Assembly: GCF_022829405.1 (NCBI RefSeq) | Contig: NZ_JAKSXW010000143.1 | Span: 62,001 to 126,000 of the forward strand | Origin: Methylobacterium sp. J-076 | GTDB taxonomy: Bacteria > Pseudomonadota > Alphaproteobacteria > Rhizobiales > Beijerinckiaceae | Direction of reading: 5' to 3' | DNA length: 64,000 bases | Part shown: positions 24,695 through 32,773 of the stretch, piece by piece | How positions within the stretch are numbered: position 1 is the first letter of the stretch | Layout: every line of letters starts with the position of its first letter | Position numbers and translations under genes: made by a program | The notes under the pieces: model-generated | Databases searched by the model: none | The model's input: only the letters and a program-made list of their open reading frames with translations | Told to the model about the DNA's origin: nothing

Positions 24695-26134
24695 TCAGGA
24701 CTGAATATAGACCACGTGAGTGCTGGTGTACTCGTAGAGCCCGTGCTTGCCGTCGGCGCCGCCGATGCCGGACTTGCGGTTGCCGGCGTGGAAGCCCTGC
24801 ATCGCCTCGAAGTTCTCGCGGTTGATGTAGGTCTCGCCGAAGTTCAATTCACGGCTGGCCTTCAGGGCATGCGACAGGTTCTCGGTGTAGATCGAGGAGG
24901 TGAGGCCGTATTCGGTGTCGTTGGCCAGCGAGATCGCCTCGTCCAGGCTGTCGACCGTCATCACCGGCAGGACCGGCCCGAAGATCTCCTTGCGCATCAC
25001 GTCCATGTCCTGGCGGCAGCCCGTGAGCACGGTCGGCTCGTAATAGGTGCCCTGGCCCGCCTCGGCCGTGCCGCGGCCGCCGGTCACGACGGTGGCGCCG
25101 CTGTCGAGCGCGGAGCGGACCAGCTCCTCGACCTTGCACACGCCCGCCCGGTTGATCATCGGCCCCATGTCGACCTCGGAGCCCCCGAGCGGATCGCCGA
25201 CGCGCAGCCTCTTCATCTCCTCGGAGACCTTCGCGACGAAGGCCTCGGCGATGGGCCGCTCGACGTAGACGCGCTCGGCCGCGTTGCAGACCTGCCCGCT
25301 GTTGAGGGTGCGGGAGGCGGCCACCGCCTTGGCCGCCTTGTCGAGGTCGGCGTCCTTCAGGACGATGGCGGGCGCCTTGCCGCCGAGTTCGAGGTTCACC
25401 TTCGTGATGTTGCGGGCGGCCGTGGCCATGATCCGCGAGCCCGTCGCCGCGCTGCCGGTGAAGCTGATCAGCCCGACATCCGGATGCGCGCAGATCGCCT
25501 CGCCGACGCCCGCGCCGGTGCCGTAGACGAAGTTGATCACCCCCTCGGGGATATCGAGCCCGTCGAGCAGCGCGATGAAGGCCGCCGCGTTGAGGGGCGT
25601 CTCCTCGCTCGGCTTGATGACGATGGCGTTGCCGGTGACGAGCGCCGGGCCGAGCTTGCGGGCGATGAGGAAGAACGGGAAGTTCCAGGGCAGGATCGCG
25701 CCGACGACGCCCACCGGCTTCCGGAACAGGAAGATGTTCTCGTTCGGCCGGTCGCTCTCGATGATCTCGCCTTCGATCCGGCGGGCCCACTCGGCCATGT
25801 AGTCGAGGTAGTCCGCGGCGAAGGCGACCTCGACCTTGGCGAGGCCCAGGAGCTTGCCCTGCTCCTCCGAGATCGTCCGGGCGATCGGCTCGACGCGCTC
25901 GCGGATCTTGGCGGAGATGGCGCGGAGGGCGTGGGCGCGCTGGATCGCGGGGAGCCGGCCCCAGGAGACCTGGGCCTTCTTGGCCGCCGCCACCGCTTCG
26001 TCCACGGCCGCCGCCGAGGAGACCGGCATCTCCGAGATCACGGCGCCGGTGGACGGGTTGAGCACCGGAATCAGGTCGCTCGTGCCGCTGGAGATCAGGC
26101 GGCCGCTGATGTAATTCGAAAGAGGGGCGTTCAC
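24695..26134 (-). CDS. aldA: NAD-dependent aldehyde dehydrogenase (lactaldehyde/glycolaldehyde type, AldA)
   Basis: 479 aa, the same length as E. coli AldA and very similar along its whole length: AFAADYLDYMAEWARRIEGE, GAILPWNFPFFLIARK, NITKVNLELGGKAPAIVL (catalytic Glu), LNSGQVCNAAERVYVE (catalytic Cys) and ETYINRENFEAMQGFHAG. AldA oxidises small hydroxy-aldehydes such as lactaldehyde and glycolaldehyde to the acids. As first gene of the operon it would take the aldehyde produced by the PQQ dehydrogenase or a derivative. The start is a GTG at 26134 with a strong GGGAGGA site. Confidence 0.9.
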   Translation of the reverse strand: MNAPLSNYISGRLISSGTSDLIPVLNPSTGAVISEMPVSSAAAVDEAVAAAKKAQVSWGRLPAIQRAHALRAISAKIRERVEPIARTISEEQGKLLGLAKVEVAFAADYLDYMAEWARRIEGEIIESDRPNENIFLFRKPVGVVGAILPWNFPFFLIARKLGPALVTGNAIVIKPSEETPLNAAAFIALLDGLDIPEGVINFVYGTGAGVGEAICAHPDVGLISFTGSAATGSRIMATAARNITKVNLELGGKAPAIVLKDADLDKAAKAVAASRTLNSGQVCNAAERVYVERPIAEAFVAKVSEEMKRLRVGDPLGGSEVDMGPMINRAGVCKVEELVRSALDSGATVVTGGRGTAEAGQGTYYEPTVLTGCRQDMDVMRKEIFGPVLPVMTVDSLDEAISLANDTEYGLTSSIYTENLSHALKASRELNFGETYINRENFEAMQGFHAGNRKSGIGGADGKHGLYEYTSTHVVYIQS

Positions 26135-26610
26135 GGTGATCCTCCCAAATTCCCGGTTGATGTTTTTATTATTCTTATTGTTATTCGAGTTTTTCGATGC
26201 GGTCTTGTGCGCCGCTATGTTTTATCGACTTCAAAAACCGCCATCGGCGGACCATTCTGAGGATGGAATTGTCGTCGTGGCAGCAGCCATGATTTGCTGT
26301 CGGGGTCGATGAGTCGATGAATAGTCGCTCTAATATCGTCGGAGTTTTGAATCTAACCCAATCATAATCGCCGCGAACCGTTCGAATGTCTGTGGAAGAT
26401 CGGTGGCCGGACGCCGGGGCATCGATGGCAGCGGCCATTCAGCATCTTGCAGCCGGTCACGCTTTACGGGCATGGAAGCTGCGTCATGGTTCTCGGGGCT
26501 GCACATTTCGAATTCGAAGTTCGCATTCGAATGCGTACACGGCTTCGAAATTTAGTGCAAGCGGTCGGGCGACGAGTTTATGGATGGCCCCGGCGGGCGG
26601 ACAGGTTTCG
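26135..26610. promoter_or_regulatory. Divergent aldA/gntR control region with clustered TTCGAA palindromes
   Basis: A 476-base gap between divergent genes, more AT-rich than its surroundings. TTCGAA occurs at 26381, 26507, 26513, 26526 and 26544. The pair at 26507-26518 forms a 12-base perfect palindrome. The one at 26526 is the centre of CGCATTCGAATGCG (26522-26535), a perfect 14-base palindrome. TTCGAA is expected only about once per 10 kb at this base composition. The array is 60-100 bases upstream of the GntR start and is the obvious candidate operator for it. No other gene is seen in the gap. Confidence 0.6.
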
Positions 26611-27324
26611 ATGCCGAGAGTAACAATTGTGCCGAGTCTGGTGGGCCAGGTCTACGAGCGCATCCTCGACGAAATTTGCGACGGCACGCTGCCGGCGAAC
26701 ACGCGCCTGATTCAGGATGAATTGGCGGAGGCCTACGAGGTCTCCCGGCAACCCGTGCAGCAGGCGATCATGCTGCTACGGGACCGGGGTTTCGTGGAGG
26801 ATGCGCCCAAACGCGGCGTCGTCGTCGCCGAACTCAACGTCGGGCTGATGCGCAGCGCCTACGAGGTCCGCGAAGTGCTGGACGGCCTCTCCTGCCGGCT
26901 CGCGGCCGAGCGTTCGGATGAACAGGCCGAGGCGCGCGGCCAGGAGATCATCGCCCGCGGGCGCGAGGCGATCGCCAGCGGTTCGATCGCCCGCCAGATC
27001 GCCGAGGACATCGCCTTCCACCAGTTCGTCACCGAACTCTCGGGCAATGCGGTCATCGAGGAGGCCGCCCGTCCCCACTGGCATCACATGCGCCGGATCA
27101 TGGGCGAGGTGCTGAGGGTCGAGCGCAACATCTCCGCCGACATCTGGGACGAGCACGCCCAGATTCTGCAGGCGATCGTCATGAAGGATGCGGCCAGGGC
27201 CGAGCGGCTCGGCCGGGCCCATATCAGCCGGGCCTCGGCCAAGTTCGTCTCGAAGCTCGAGACGATGCACGAGAACGCGAACGTCGAGCGGCGCAAGCGC
27301 ACCGCCAGCCGCAGCGTCCGGTAG
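26611..27324 (+). CDS. GntR-family regulator (FadR/FCD subfamily)
   Basis: 237 aa from the ATG at 26611. The winged helix is in residues about 8-75: LVGQVYERILDEICDGTLP, RLIQDELAEAYEVSRQPVQQ, AIMLLRDRGFVEDAPKRGV. The FCD effector domain follows, with metal-binding positions in DIAFHQFVTEL, EHAQILQAI and RAHISRAS. Such regulators sense small acids or acyl compounds. It diverges from aldA, so it probably controls the aldA-to-ThDP operon through the TTCGAA array. An in-frame ATG at 26584 is a less likely start. Confidence 0.88.
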   Translation: MPRVTIVPSLVGQVYERILDEICDGTLPANTRLIQDELAEAYEVSRQPVQQAIMLLRDRGFVEDAPKRGVVVAELNVGLMRSAYEVREVLDGLSCRLAAERSDEQAEARGQEIIARGREAIASGSIARQIAEDIAFHQFVTELSGNAVIEEAARPHWHHMRRIMGEVLRVERNISADIWDEHAQILQAIVMKDAARAERLGRAHISRASAKFVSKLETMHENANVERRKRTASRSVR

Positions 27325-27448
27325 GCTCCGCGTCACGCACTCCGGGACGGACCGGGTCCGGTCCCGGATCGTGAGGCCCTCGGCCGCCGCGCGGGTCCAT
27401 CGGCGGGCGTCCCCGGCCCCATCGGTGCAAGGGAAGCCCGCCGCCCGA

Positions 27449-27706
27449 TCACTCGCGCCCGCCTTCCCGCGGATCCTTCATGCGCGGCACTTCCAGGCCG
27501 TTGACCTTGTCGGGGCCGGTCGCATCGGCGTCGTTCGGCCGGGGGGCCGCAACGGCCTCGCCGCCCGCCGGTCTCGCCTCCCCCGCGGGCGCGGGGGTGG
27601 TGACGGTGGGGGATGCTGTCTCGGTGACCGGCTGCGGGGTTTGCGCCGACGCCAGACCGCCGCCTCCGCTCACAATAATCGCGGTGGCAAGAAACAACCT
27701 CTTCAT
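27449..27706 (-). CDS. Small exported Ala/Pro-rich protein
   Basis: 85 aa from the ATG at 27706 with a perfect AGGAGGA site. Signal peptide MKRLFLATAIIVSGGGGLAS, then a disordered Thr/Pro/Ala part and a conserved-looking tail VNGLEVPRMKDPREGG. Proteins with this layout are frequent in Methylobacterium. Function unknown. Confidence 0.55.
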   Translation of the reverse strand: MKRLFLATAIIVSGGGGLASAQTPQPVTETASPTVTTPAPAGEARPAGGEAVAAPRPNDADATGPDKVNGLEVPRMKDPREGGRE

Positions 27707-27950
27707 GCATTCCTCCTGTCGCGGGCACCAACGGCCGAACGACTGACCGGTTGCGCGCGGGGAGAAAGGTCCGCGGGCGGTGATCGACTGGCGAAGTCTT
27801 CTATACGGCCCTCGCCCCGGCCATGACACAAGTCGAGGGGCGATCCGCGGCGGATGAGAGCGTTGAACGGCGCGCCGATTCAGACCTCGCCGCCGGGATC
27901 GGACAGGAACAGAAATGCAAGATGGATGTTTTGACCGACGAGAAACCGCG

Positions 27951-28205
27951 ATGACAGGATCACAGCGGATGCGTCCAGCCGTTACACTCGCCGCCGGAAT
28001 CCTCTTCGCCGTCTTCGCCGCGGGCACCGGCCCGGCGTCGGCCGCACCGGGCCTCACGCCCGGGGCCGGGGCGGCGGGGGACGCCATCGTGCAGGTTCGG
28101 ATGGCCCGGACGCACCGTTACCGGCGCGGCGCCCGGCGGGTGATGGGCCTGCCCACGCCCGGCACGCGGGCGCGCCATTCGCGGACGCGCCTTCCCCGCC
28201 TCTGA
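27951..28205 (+). CDS. Small exported basic protein
   Basis: 84 aa. A signal peptide (RPAVTLAAGILFAVFAAGTG) is followed by a very basic mature part rich in Arg and His (ARTHRYRRGARRVMG). Possible starts are the ATGs at 27915, 27951 and 27969, and none has a decisive ribosome binding site. No domain recognised. Confidence 0.4.
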   Translation: MTGSQRMRPAVTLAAGILFAVFAAGTGPASAAPGLTPGAGAAGDAIVQVRMARTHRYRRGARRVMGLPTPGTRARHSRTRLPRL

Positions 28206-28301
28206 ACCGGCATCGCCGCATCCCCGCCGGGCGGTGCGCCCCCGGCATGTGTGCGAATGCCCATTCCGATTGCCGCAATATCCAATGAGGGAGCGTTCGA
28301 G

Positions 28302-28595
28302 ATGCGAAATCCTCGCCTGGCGATGATGGCCGGCCTCCTGACTGTCGCCGGGGCCGGGGCGGCCCTGGCCCAGGGCGCGCCCACGGCGAGCCCGACGGCC
28401 AATGGCGGCAACAGCGTGATCAACAACGGCCAGGGCTCCGGGACCGGCACCGCCTCGCCTGGGCCGGGGATGACCCTGAAGGAGGGCAGCAACCCGGTGC
28501 CGACCTCCGATCCGGTCGCCGATGGCGGCAACGCGGGCGTGAATGCCGGGGCCGGCTCGGGCACCGGCACGAAGGAGCCCAAGGGCGACAGGTAG
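28302..28595 (+). CDS. Small exported protein with an internally repeated Gly/Asn-rich motif
   Basis: 97 aa from the ATG at 28302 with GAGGGAG upstream. Signal peptide (MMAGLLTVAGAGAALAQ). The mature part contains two copies of one unit, ANGGNSVINNGQGSGTGTAS and ADGGNAGVNAGAGSGTGTKE, about 44 residues apart. It is probably an extended or disordered envelope protein. No known family. Confidence 0.55.
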   Translation: MRNPRLAMMAGLLTVAGAGAALAQGAPTASPTANGGNSVINNGQGSGTGTASPGPGMTLKEGSNPVPTSDPVADGGNAGVNAGAGSGTGTKEPKGDR

Positions 28596-28752
28596 GAACG
28601 CCCGCACGCCCGCGGGCCGATCCCGGTATCCATCGCCCGGCCGGGATGCCGAAGCGCTGAGCACGGGGCGGAACGTCTGGTAGGTTGCCCGCCGCAACGG
28701 TGTCGGATCCGCCGGGTGACGGGGCGGCCGGCGGGATGGGGAAGGAATGCGG

Positions 28753-29727
28753 ATGACAGCGGCCATCGTCCTGCGCACGCACGGGGGCCCGGAGGTCCTC
28801 ACCCTCGAAGAGGTCGTCGTCGGTGCCCCCGGCCCGGGCGAGGTCCTGATCCGGCAGACGGCGGTGGGGGTCAACTTCCACGATTGCTACGTGCGCTCGG
28901 GCCTCTACCGGACGCTTCCGCTGCCCGGCATCCCCGGCATCGAAGCGGTCGGCGTCGTCGAGGCCCTGGGCCCTGGCGTCGAGGGGTTTCAGGTCGGGCA
29001 GCGGGTCGGCTACGTGACCGGGGCCTATGGCGGTTACGCCGAGCGCCGGATCCTGCCGGCGTCGGTGGCGGTGGCGCTTCCGGACACCCTGGGCGACGTC
29101 GCGGCGGCGTCGCTGCTGCTCAAGGGGCTCACCGCCTGCATGCTGCTGCGGCGGGTCTACGCCGTGAAGGCGGGGGACACGATCCTGGTCCATGCCGCGG
29201 CCGGCGGCGTCGGCCAGCTCCTGTGCCGCTGGGCGCGCCACCTCGGGGCCACGGTGATCGGGACCGCCGGCAGCCCCGGGAAGGCCGCGATCGCCCGGGA
29301 GGCGGGCGCCACCGAGGTCATCCCCTACCGGGAGGGCGGTTTCGCCGACGCGGTGATGTCCCTCACCGAGGGGCGCGGGGTCGATGCGGTCTACGACGCC
29401 GTCGGTCGCGACACCTTCGCCGAATCGCTGAAGAGCCTCGCCTATTGCGGCGCCCTGGTGAATTACGGGCAGGCGTCGGGTCCGGTCGAGCCGGTGGCGC
29501 CCGCGGCGCTCGGCGCCCGGTCGAACTCCCTGTCGCGGCCCGTGGTGTTCCACTATCTCCGCGACCGCGCGTCGCTCGAGGCGATGGCCACCGAGGTCTT
29601 CGCGGCGGTCGCGGGCGGCGTTCTCCGCGCCGAGACGGGGCTGCAACTGCCCCTGGCCGCGGCCGGCGAGGCACACGCCGCCCTGGAGGCCCGGGCGACG
29701 ACCGGAGCCGCCGTCCTGATCCCCTGA
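28753..29727 (+). CDS. NADPH:quinone oxidoreductase (zeta-crystallin type, zinc-independent MDR)
   Basis: 324 aa from the ATG at 28753 (GAAGGA six bases before; an in-frame ATG at 28747 is possible). Features are the GroES-like domain with VGVNFHDCYVRSGLYR, the nucleotide-binding segment ILVHAAAGGVGQLLCRWARH, and ALVNYGQASGPVEP. No zinc ligands are present. The family reduces quinones by one or two electrons using NADPH. It is a single gene between small exported proteins and the aldo/keto reductase, to which it converges. Confidence 0.88.
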   Translation: MTAAIVLRTHGGPEVLTLEEVVVGAPGPGEVLIRQTAVGVNFHDCYVRSGLYRTLPLPGIPGIEAVGVVEALGPGVEGFQVGQRVGYVTGAYGGYAERRILPASVAVALPDTLGDVAAASLLLKGLTACMLLRRVYAVKAGDTILVHAAAGGVGQLLCRWARHLGATVIGTAGSPGKAAIAREAGATEVIPYREGGFADAVMSLTEGRGVDAVYDAVGRDTFAESLKSLAYCGALVNYGQASGPVEPVAPAALGARSNSLSRPVVFHYLRDRASLEAMATEVFAAVAGGVLRAETGLQLPLAAAGEAHAALEARATTGAAVLIP

Positions 29728-29806
29728 ACGCCGGGGCGGGCGCCGCCGCCACGGTGGGGGAGCGGGGGCGCACGCCACCCATGGCCCGGCGCAGGGGGAG
29801 GGAGGC

Positions 29807-30688
29807 TCACCCCCTCTCGCTGGCGGCCCCGATCCGGTCGAGCTCCGCGATCACGTCCTCCGGCAGCGTCAGGGTGGCGGCGGCGAGGTTCTCGCGCAGG
29901 TGCGCCACCGACGACGTGCCGGGGATCAGCAGGATGTGGGGCGCGCGGCGCAGGAGCCACGCGAGGGCCACCTGCATGGGCGTCGCCCCCAGCCGAGCGG
30001 CCACCGCCGACAGCGCCGTGGATTGAAGCGGGCTGAAGCCCCCGAGGGGGAAGAACGGCACGTAGGCGGTGCCGGTGGCGGCGAGCTCGTCGATCAGGGC
30101 ATCATCCCCCCGGTGGGCGAGGTTGTACTGGTTCTGCACACAGACGATCTCGGTGATGCGCCGCCCCTCGGCGACCTGTCGCCGGGTGGCGTTGCTCAAC
30201 CCGATCTGTCGGATCAAGCCCCGATTCTGCAGCTCCGCCAGCACCGTGAGCGGCGCTTCGATCGCACCCTCCGCGGGGCCGTGCACGTCGAACATCAGGC
30301 GCAGGTTGACCACGTCGAGGACATCCACGCCCAGGTTGCGCAGGTTGTCATGGACGGCCTGCGTCAGGGCCTCCGCCGAGAAGGCGGGATTCCACGAGGC
30401 GTCCGGGCCGCGCAGGGCGCCGACCTTGGTGACGATCACCAGATCGTCGGGATAGGGATGGAGCGCCGTCCGGATCAGCTGATTGGTCACGTGCGGGCCG
30501 TAGAAGTCGCTGGTGTCGATGTGATCGACGCCTTGCGCCACCGCCTCCCGCAGCACGGCGATCGCCGCCGCGCGATCCTTTGGCGGCCCGAACACGCCCG
30601 GCCCGGCGAGTTGCATGGCGCCGTATCCGAGCCGCGTCACGCGGCGGTGCCCGAGGGGGAACGTCCCGGCTGTGGCGATGTCGGTCAT
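29807..30688 (-). CDS. Aldo/keto reductase
   Basis: 293 aa from the ATG at 30688. The (beta/alpha)8 reductase signatures are HIDTSDFYGPHVTNQLIRTA (Asp and Tyr of the catalytic tetrad), VIVTKVG (Lys), IRQIGLSNATRRQVAEG and the cofactor loop LLIPGTSSVAHLREN. It would reduce aldehydes or ketones with NADPH. A divergent LysR gene 91 bases away probably controls it. Confidence 0.9.
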   Translation of the reverse strand: MTDIATAGTFPLGHRRVTRLGYGAMQLAGPGVFGPPKDRAAAIAVLREAVAQGVDHIDTSDFYGPHVTNQLIRTALHPYPDDLVIVTKVGALRGPDASWNPAFSAEALTQAVHDNLRNLGVDVLDVVNLRLMFDVHGPAEGAIEAPLTVLAELQNRGLIRQIGLSNATRRQVAEGRRITEIVCVQNQYNLAHRGDDALIDELAATGTAYVPFFPLGGFSPLQSTALSAVAARLGATPMQVALAWLLRRAPHILLIPGTSSVAHLRENLAAATLTLPEDVIAELDRIGAASERG

Positions 30689-30729
30689 GGGGGGTCTCCG
30701 TTGCCGGTCCGGATGTAGACGTGGGCGAT

Positions 30730-30755
30730 TGATCGGATAAGCAGGGCTGATCGGA
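30730..30755. promoter_or_regulatory. Direct repeat in the reductase/LysR divergent promoter
   Basis: TGATCGGA occurs at 30730-30737 and again at 30748-30755, i.e. 18 bases apart, in the 91-base gap between the divergent genes. The spacing is close to two helical turns, which would suit a LysR tetramer. This is a candidate site only. Confidence 0.35.
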
Positions 30756-30779
30756 ACGGGTTGTTCGGGTTTGCGCACG

Positions 30780-31703
30780 ATGACGGCGGACCTCGCGGAC
30801 CTTGCCGCCTTCATGACCGTGGCGCGGGCCGGTGGCTTCCGGGAGGGCGCCCGGGCCAGCGGCGCCAGCGCCTCGAGCCTGAGCGAGGGCGTGCGCCGGG
30901 TGGAGGCCCGCCTGGGCGTGCGCCTCTTGAACCGGACCACGCGCAGCGTGGCCCCCACCGAAGCCGGCGCCCGGCTGCTCGAACGGCTCGGGCCGGCCCT
31001 GGCGGAGGTCGAGGCCGCCCTCGACGTGGTGAACGGGTTCCGCGACCGGCCCGCCGGCCCGCTCCGGCTCAACGTGCCGGTCAGCGCAGCCCGGCTGGTG
31101 CTTCCCGCGATCGTGCCGCCCTTCCTGGCGGCCTATCCGGACATCCGGCTCGAGATCGTGGCCGAAGACGGCTTCGTCGACGTGCTGGCGGCGGGCTGCG
31201 ATGCGGGCATCCGGTACGACGAGCGGCTGGCGCAGGATATGATCGCCGTGCCGATCGGCCCGCGGACGCAGCGGTTCGCCACCGTGGCCTCTCCGGCATA
31301 CCTGGACCGCCACGGTCGCCCACAGCACCCCCGCGATCTTGTGAGCCATGCCTGCATCGGCGGGCGTTTCGGCAACGGCGCGACGGTGCCGTGGGAATTC
31401 GAGCGCGACGGGGAGGTTTTCCGCATCGACCCGACCGGTCCGCTGATCGTGCGCGTGGGCGGCGCCACGGACCTCGCCGTCGACGCCGCCATCGCCGGTG
31501 TCGGGATCCTCACCTTGTTCGAGGATTGGCTGCGGCCCCACCTCGCCAGGGGTGCGCTGGAGCCGGTGCTGGAGCCGTGGTGGCAGCCGTTTTCGGGGCC
31601 GTTCCTGTACTATCCCGGGCGCCGGCACCTCCCGGCTCCGCTCCGCGCCTTCGTCGATTTCATCGGCCCTGCGCGGGGAAACGCCGACGGGGCCGGCAAG
31701 TGA
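30780..31703 (+). CDS. LysR-family transcriptional regulator
   Basis: 307 aa from the ATG at 30780 (a TTG at 30771 is possible). N-terminal winged helix: DLAAFMTVARAGGFREGARA, SSLSEGVRRVEARLGVRLLN and RTTRSVAPTEAG. The C-terminal periplasmic-binding-like effector domain includes PAGPLRLNVPVSAARLVLP and GVGILTLFEDWLRPHLARG. The sequence resembles the group regulating adjacent oxidoreductases. It most likely activates or represses the divergent aldo/keto reductase. Confidence 0.9.
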   Translation: MTADLADLAAFMTVARAGGFREGARASGASASSLSEGVRRVEARLGVRLLNRTTRSVAPTEAGARLLERLGPALAEVEAALDVVNGFRDRPAGPLRLNVPVSAARLVLPAIVPPFLAAYPDIRLEIVAEDGFVDVLAAGCDAGIRYDERLAQDMIAVPIGPRTQRFATVASPAYLDRHGRPQHPRDLVSHACIGGRFGNGATVPWEFERDGEVFRIDPTGPLIVRVGGATDLAVDAAIAGVGILTLFEDWLRPHLARGALEPVLEPWWQPFSGPFLYYPGRRHLPAPLRAFVDFIGPARGNADGAGK

Positions 31704-31839
31704 GCGCCACGCCGTCACCCCCGGGGCGACAGGGGGTCAAGGCAGGCCTCCCGGCGGATATGCGCCGACGTCACGTCGCCCTTCGGCACGGGCCGTTGGC
31801 GAAGGATGACAGGGACTTACGGTCGATTGGGGGGCCGAG

Positions 31840-31931
31840 TGGCGGAGACGGAGGGATTCGAACCCTCGATACCCGATTAAGGGTATGCTCATTTAGCAAA
31901 CGAGTGCCTTCAGCCTCTCGGCCACGTCTCC
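31840..31931 (-). tRNA. tRNA-Ser (anticodon GCU)
   Basis: The reverse strand folds as a class II tRNA: acceptor GGAGACG pairs with CGTCTCC, and the D arm is TGGCCGAGAGG. The anticodon arm CTCGT-TTGCTAA-ATGAG has anticodon GCT, followed by a long variable arm (ATACCC/GGGTAT) and the T arm GAGGG-TTCGAAT-CCCTC. Discriminator G and an encoded CCA (31840-31842) complete it. It reads AGC and AGU serine codons. No integrase or attachment duplication is visible beside it. Confidence 0.95.
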
Positions 31932-31943
31932 GGCTGTTCGGCT

Positions 31944-32744
31944 CTAGGACGTCCTGTCCGGGCGGTCAAGACGATCCCGGTGGATGGCGAGGCGGCGGCG
32001 TTCGTAGTGCTTGGCGATCCGCAGGTGGCGGGAGATGGCGTAGTTCATCGCCGTCAGGAAACCGTAGGTGCCCCGGGCGAAGTGGCGGCGGCCGAGATAC
32101 GCCTTCAGGAAGTTGCCCGGCAGCTCCACGAAGGCCCGCCAACTCGGAATCACCACCCCCCGCGCCTCCAGGTCGTCCGCCTGCTGGTCGGAATAGCGGT
32201 TGAGCTTGTCGAGCTGGTCCCCGAGGGAGCGCACCGAGAAATGGTGGATCCTGCCGCGCAGCCGGCCCTCGCTCGCGCCCGGCTCGAGATCGACCCGGTC
32301 GAAGACCGGCGAGGACGAGTAGCGCCCCCGGTCCTTCCGGTACAGGCGCACGGGGTACAGGGTGTAGGCCAGCCGGTGCGGCCGGGCCTCGCCGGGGAAG
32401 ATCTCCGCGATCCCGATCCGCCACGCCGGATGCGCCGGCTCGCCCCCGGCGAACAGGGCGCGGATCTCGGCCGCGAGGGGCGGGGGCACCACCTCGTCCG
32501 CGTCGAGGTTCAGCAGCCACGGGTGGCGGCACTGCTCCTCGGCGAAGCGCTTCTGCGGGCCGTAGCCCGGCCAGGCGTGGGTGATCACCCGCGCCCCGAG
32601 GGAGGCGGCGAGCGCCTGCGTCCCGTCCGTCGAGCCCGAATCGACCACGATCAGGTCGTCCGTCAGGTCGCGCACCGCCCGGATCGTCGCCCCGATGCGG
32701 TCCGCCTCGTTCCGGGCGATGATGAAGACGGAGAGGGGAAGCAC
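31944..32744 (-). CDS. Family 2 glycosyltransferase (WaaE/KdtX-like)
   Basis: 266 aa from a GTG at 32744. The GT-A nucleotide-sugar motifs are FIIARNEADRIGATIRAV, IVVDSGSTDGTQALA and LLNLDADEVV, whose Asp-x-Asp binds metal. The central part (YSSSPVFDRV, IHHFSVRSLGDQLDKLNRYS) matches the WaaE family that adds a sugar to the lipopolysaccharide core. It lies 29 bases after lysA, and the two may be co-transcribed. The acceptor is unknown. Confidence 0.85.
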   Translation of the reverse strand: MLPLSVFIIARNEADRIGATIRAVRDLTDDLIVVDSGSTDGTQALAASLGARVITHAWPGYGPQKRFAEEQCRHPWLLNLDADEVVPPPLAAEIRALFAGGEPAHPAWRIGIAEIFPGEARPHRLAYTLYPVRLYRKDRGRYSSSPVFDRVDLEPGASEGRLRGRIHHFSVRSLGDQLDKLNRYSDQQADDLEARGVVIPSWRAFVELPGNFLKAYLGRRHFARGTYGFLTAMNYAISRHLRIAKHYERRRLAIHRDRLDRPDRTS

Positions 32745-32773
32745 GCTGGTCTCGAAGTCCCGTTGCCGCCGGT

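Noticed and set aside
31840..31931. tRNA-Ser as an integration site of a genomic island
   Set aside because: No integrase gene, no direct repeat of the tRNA 3' end and no change in gene style on either side.
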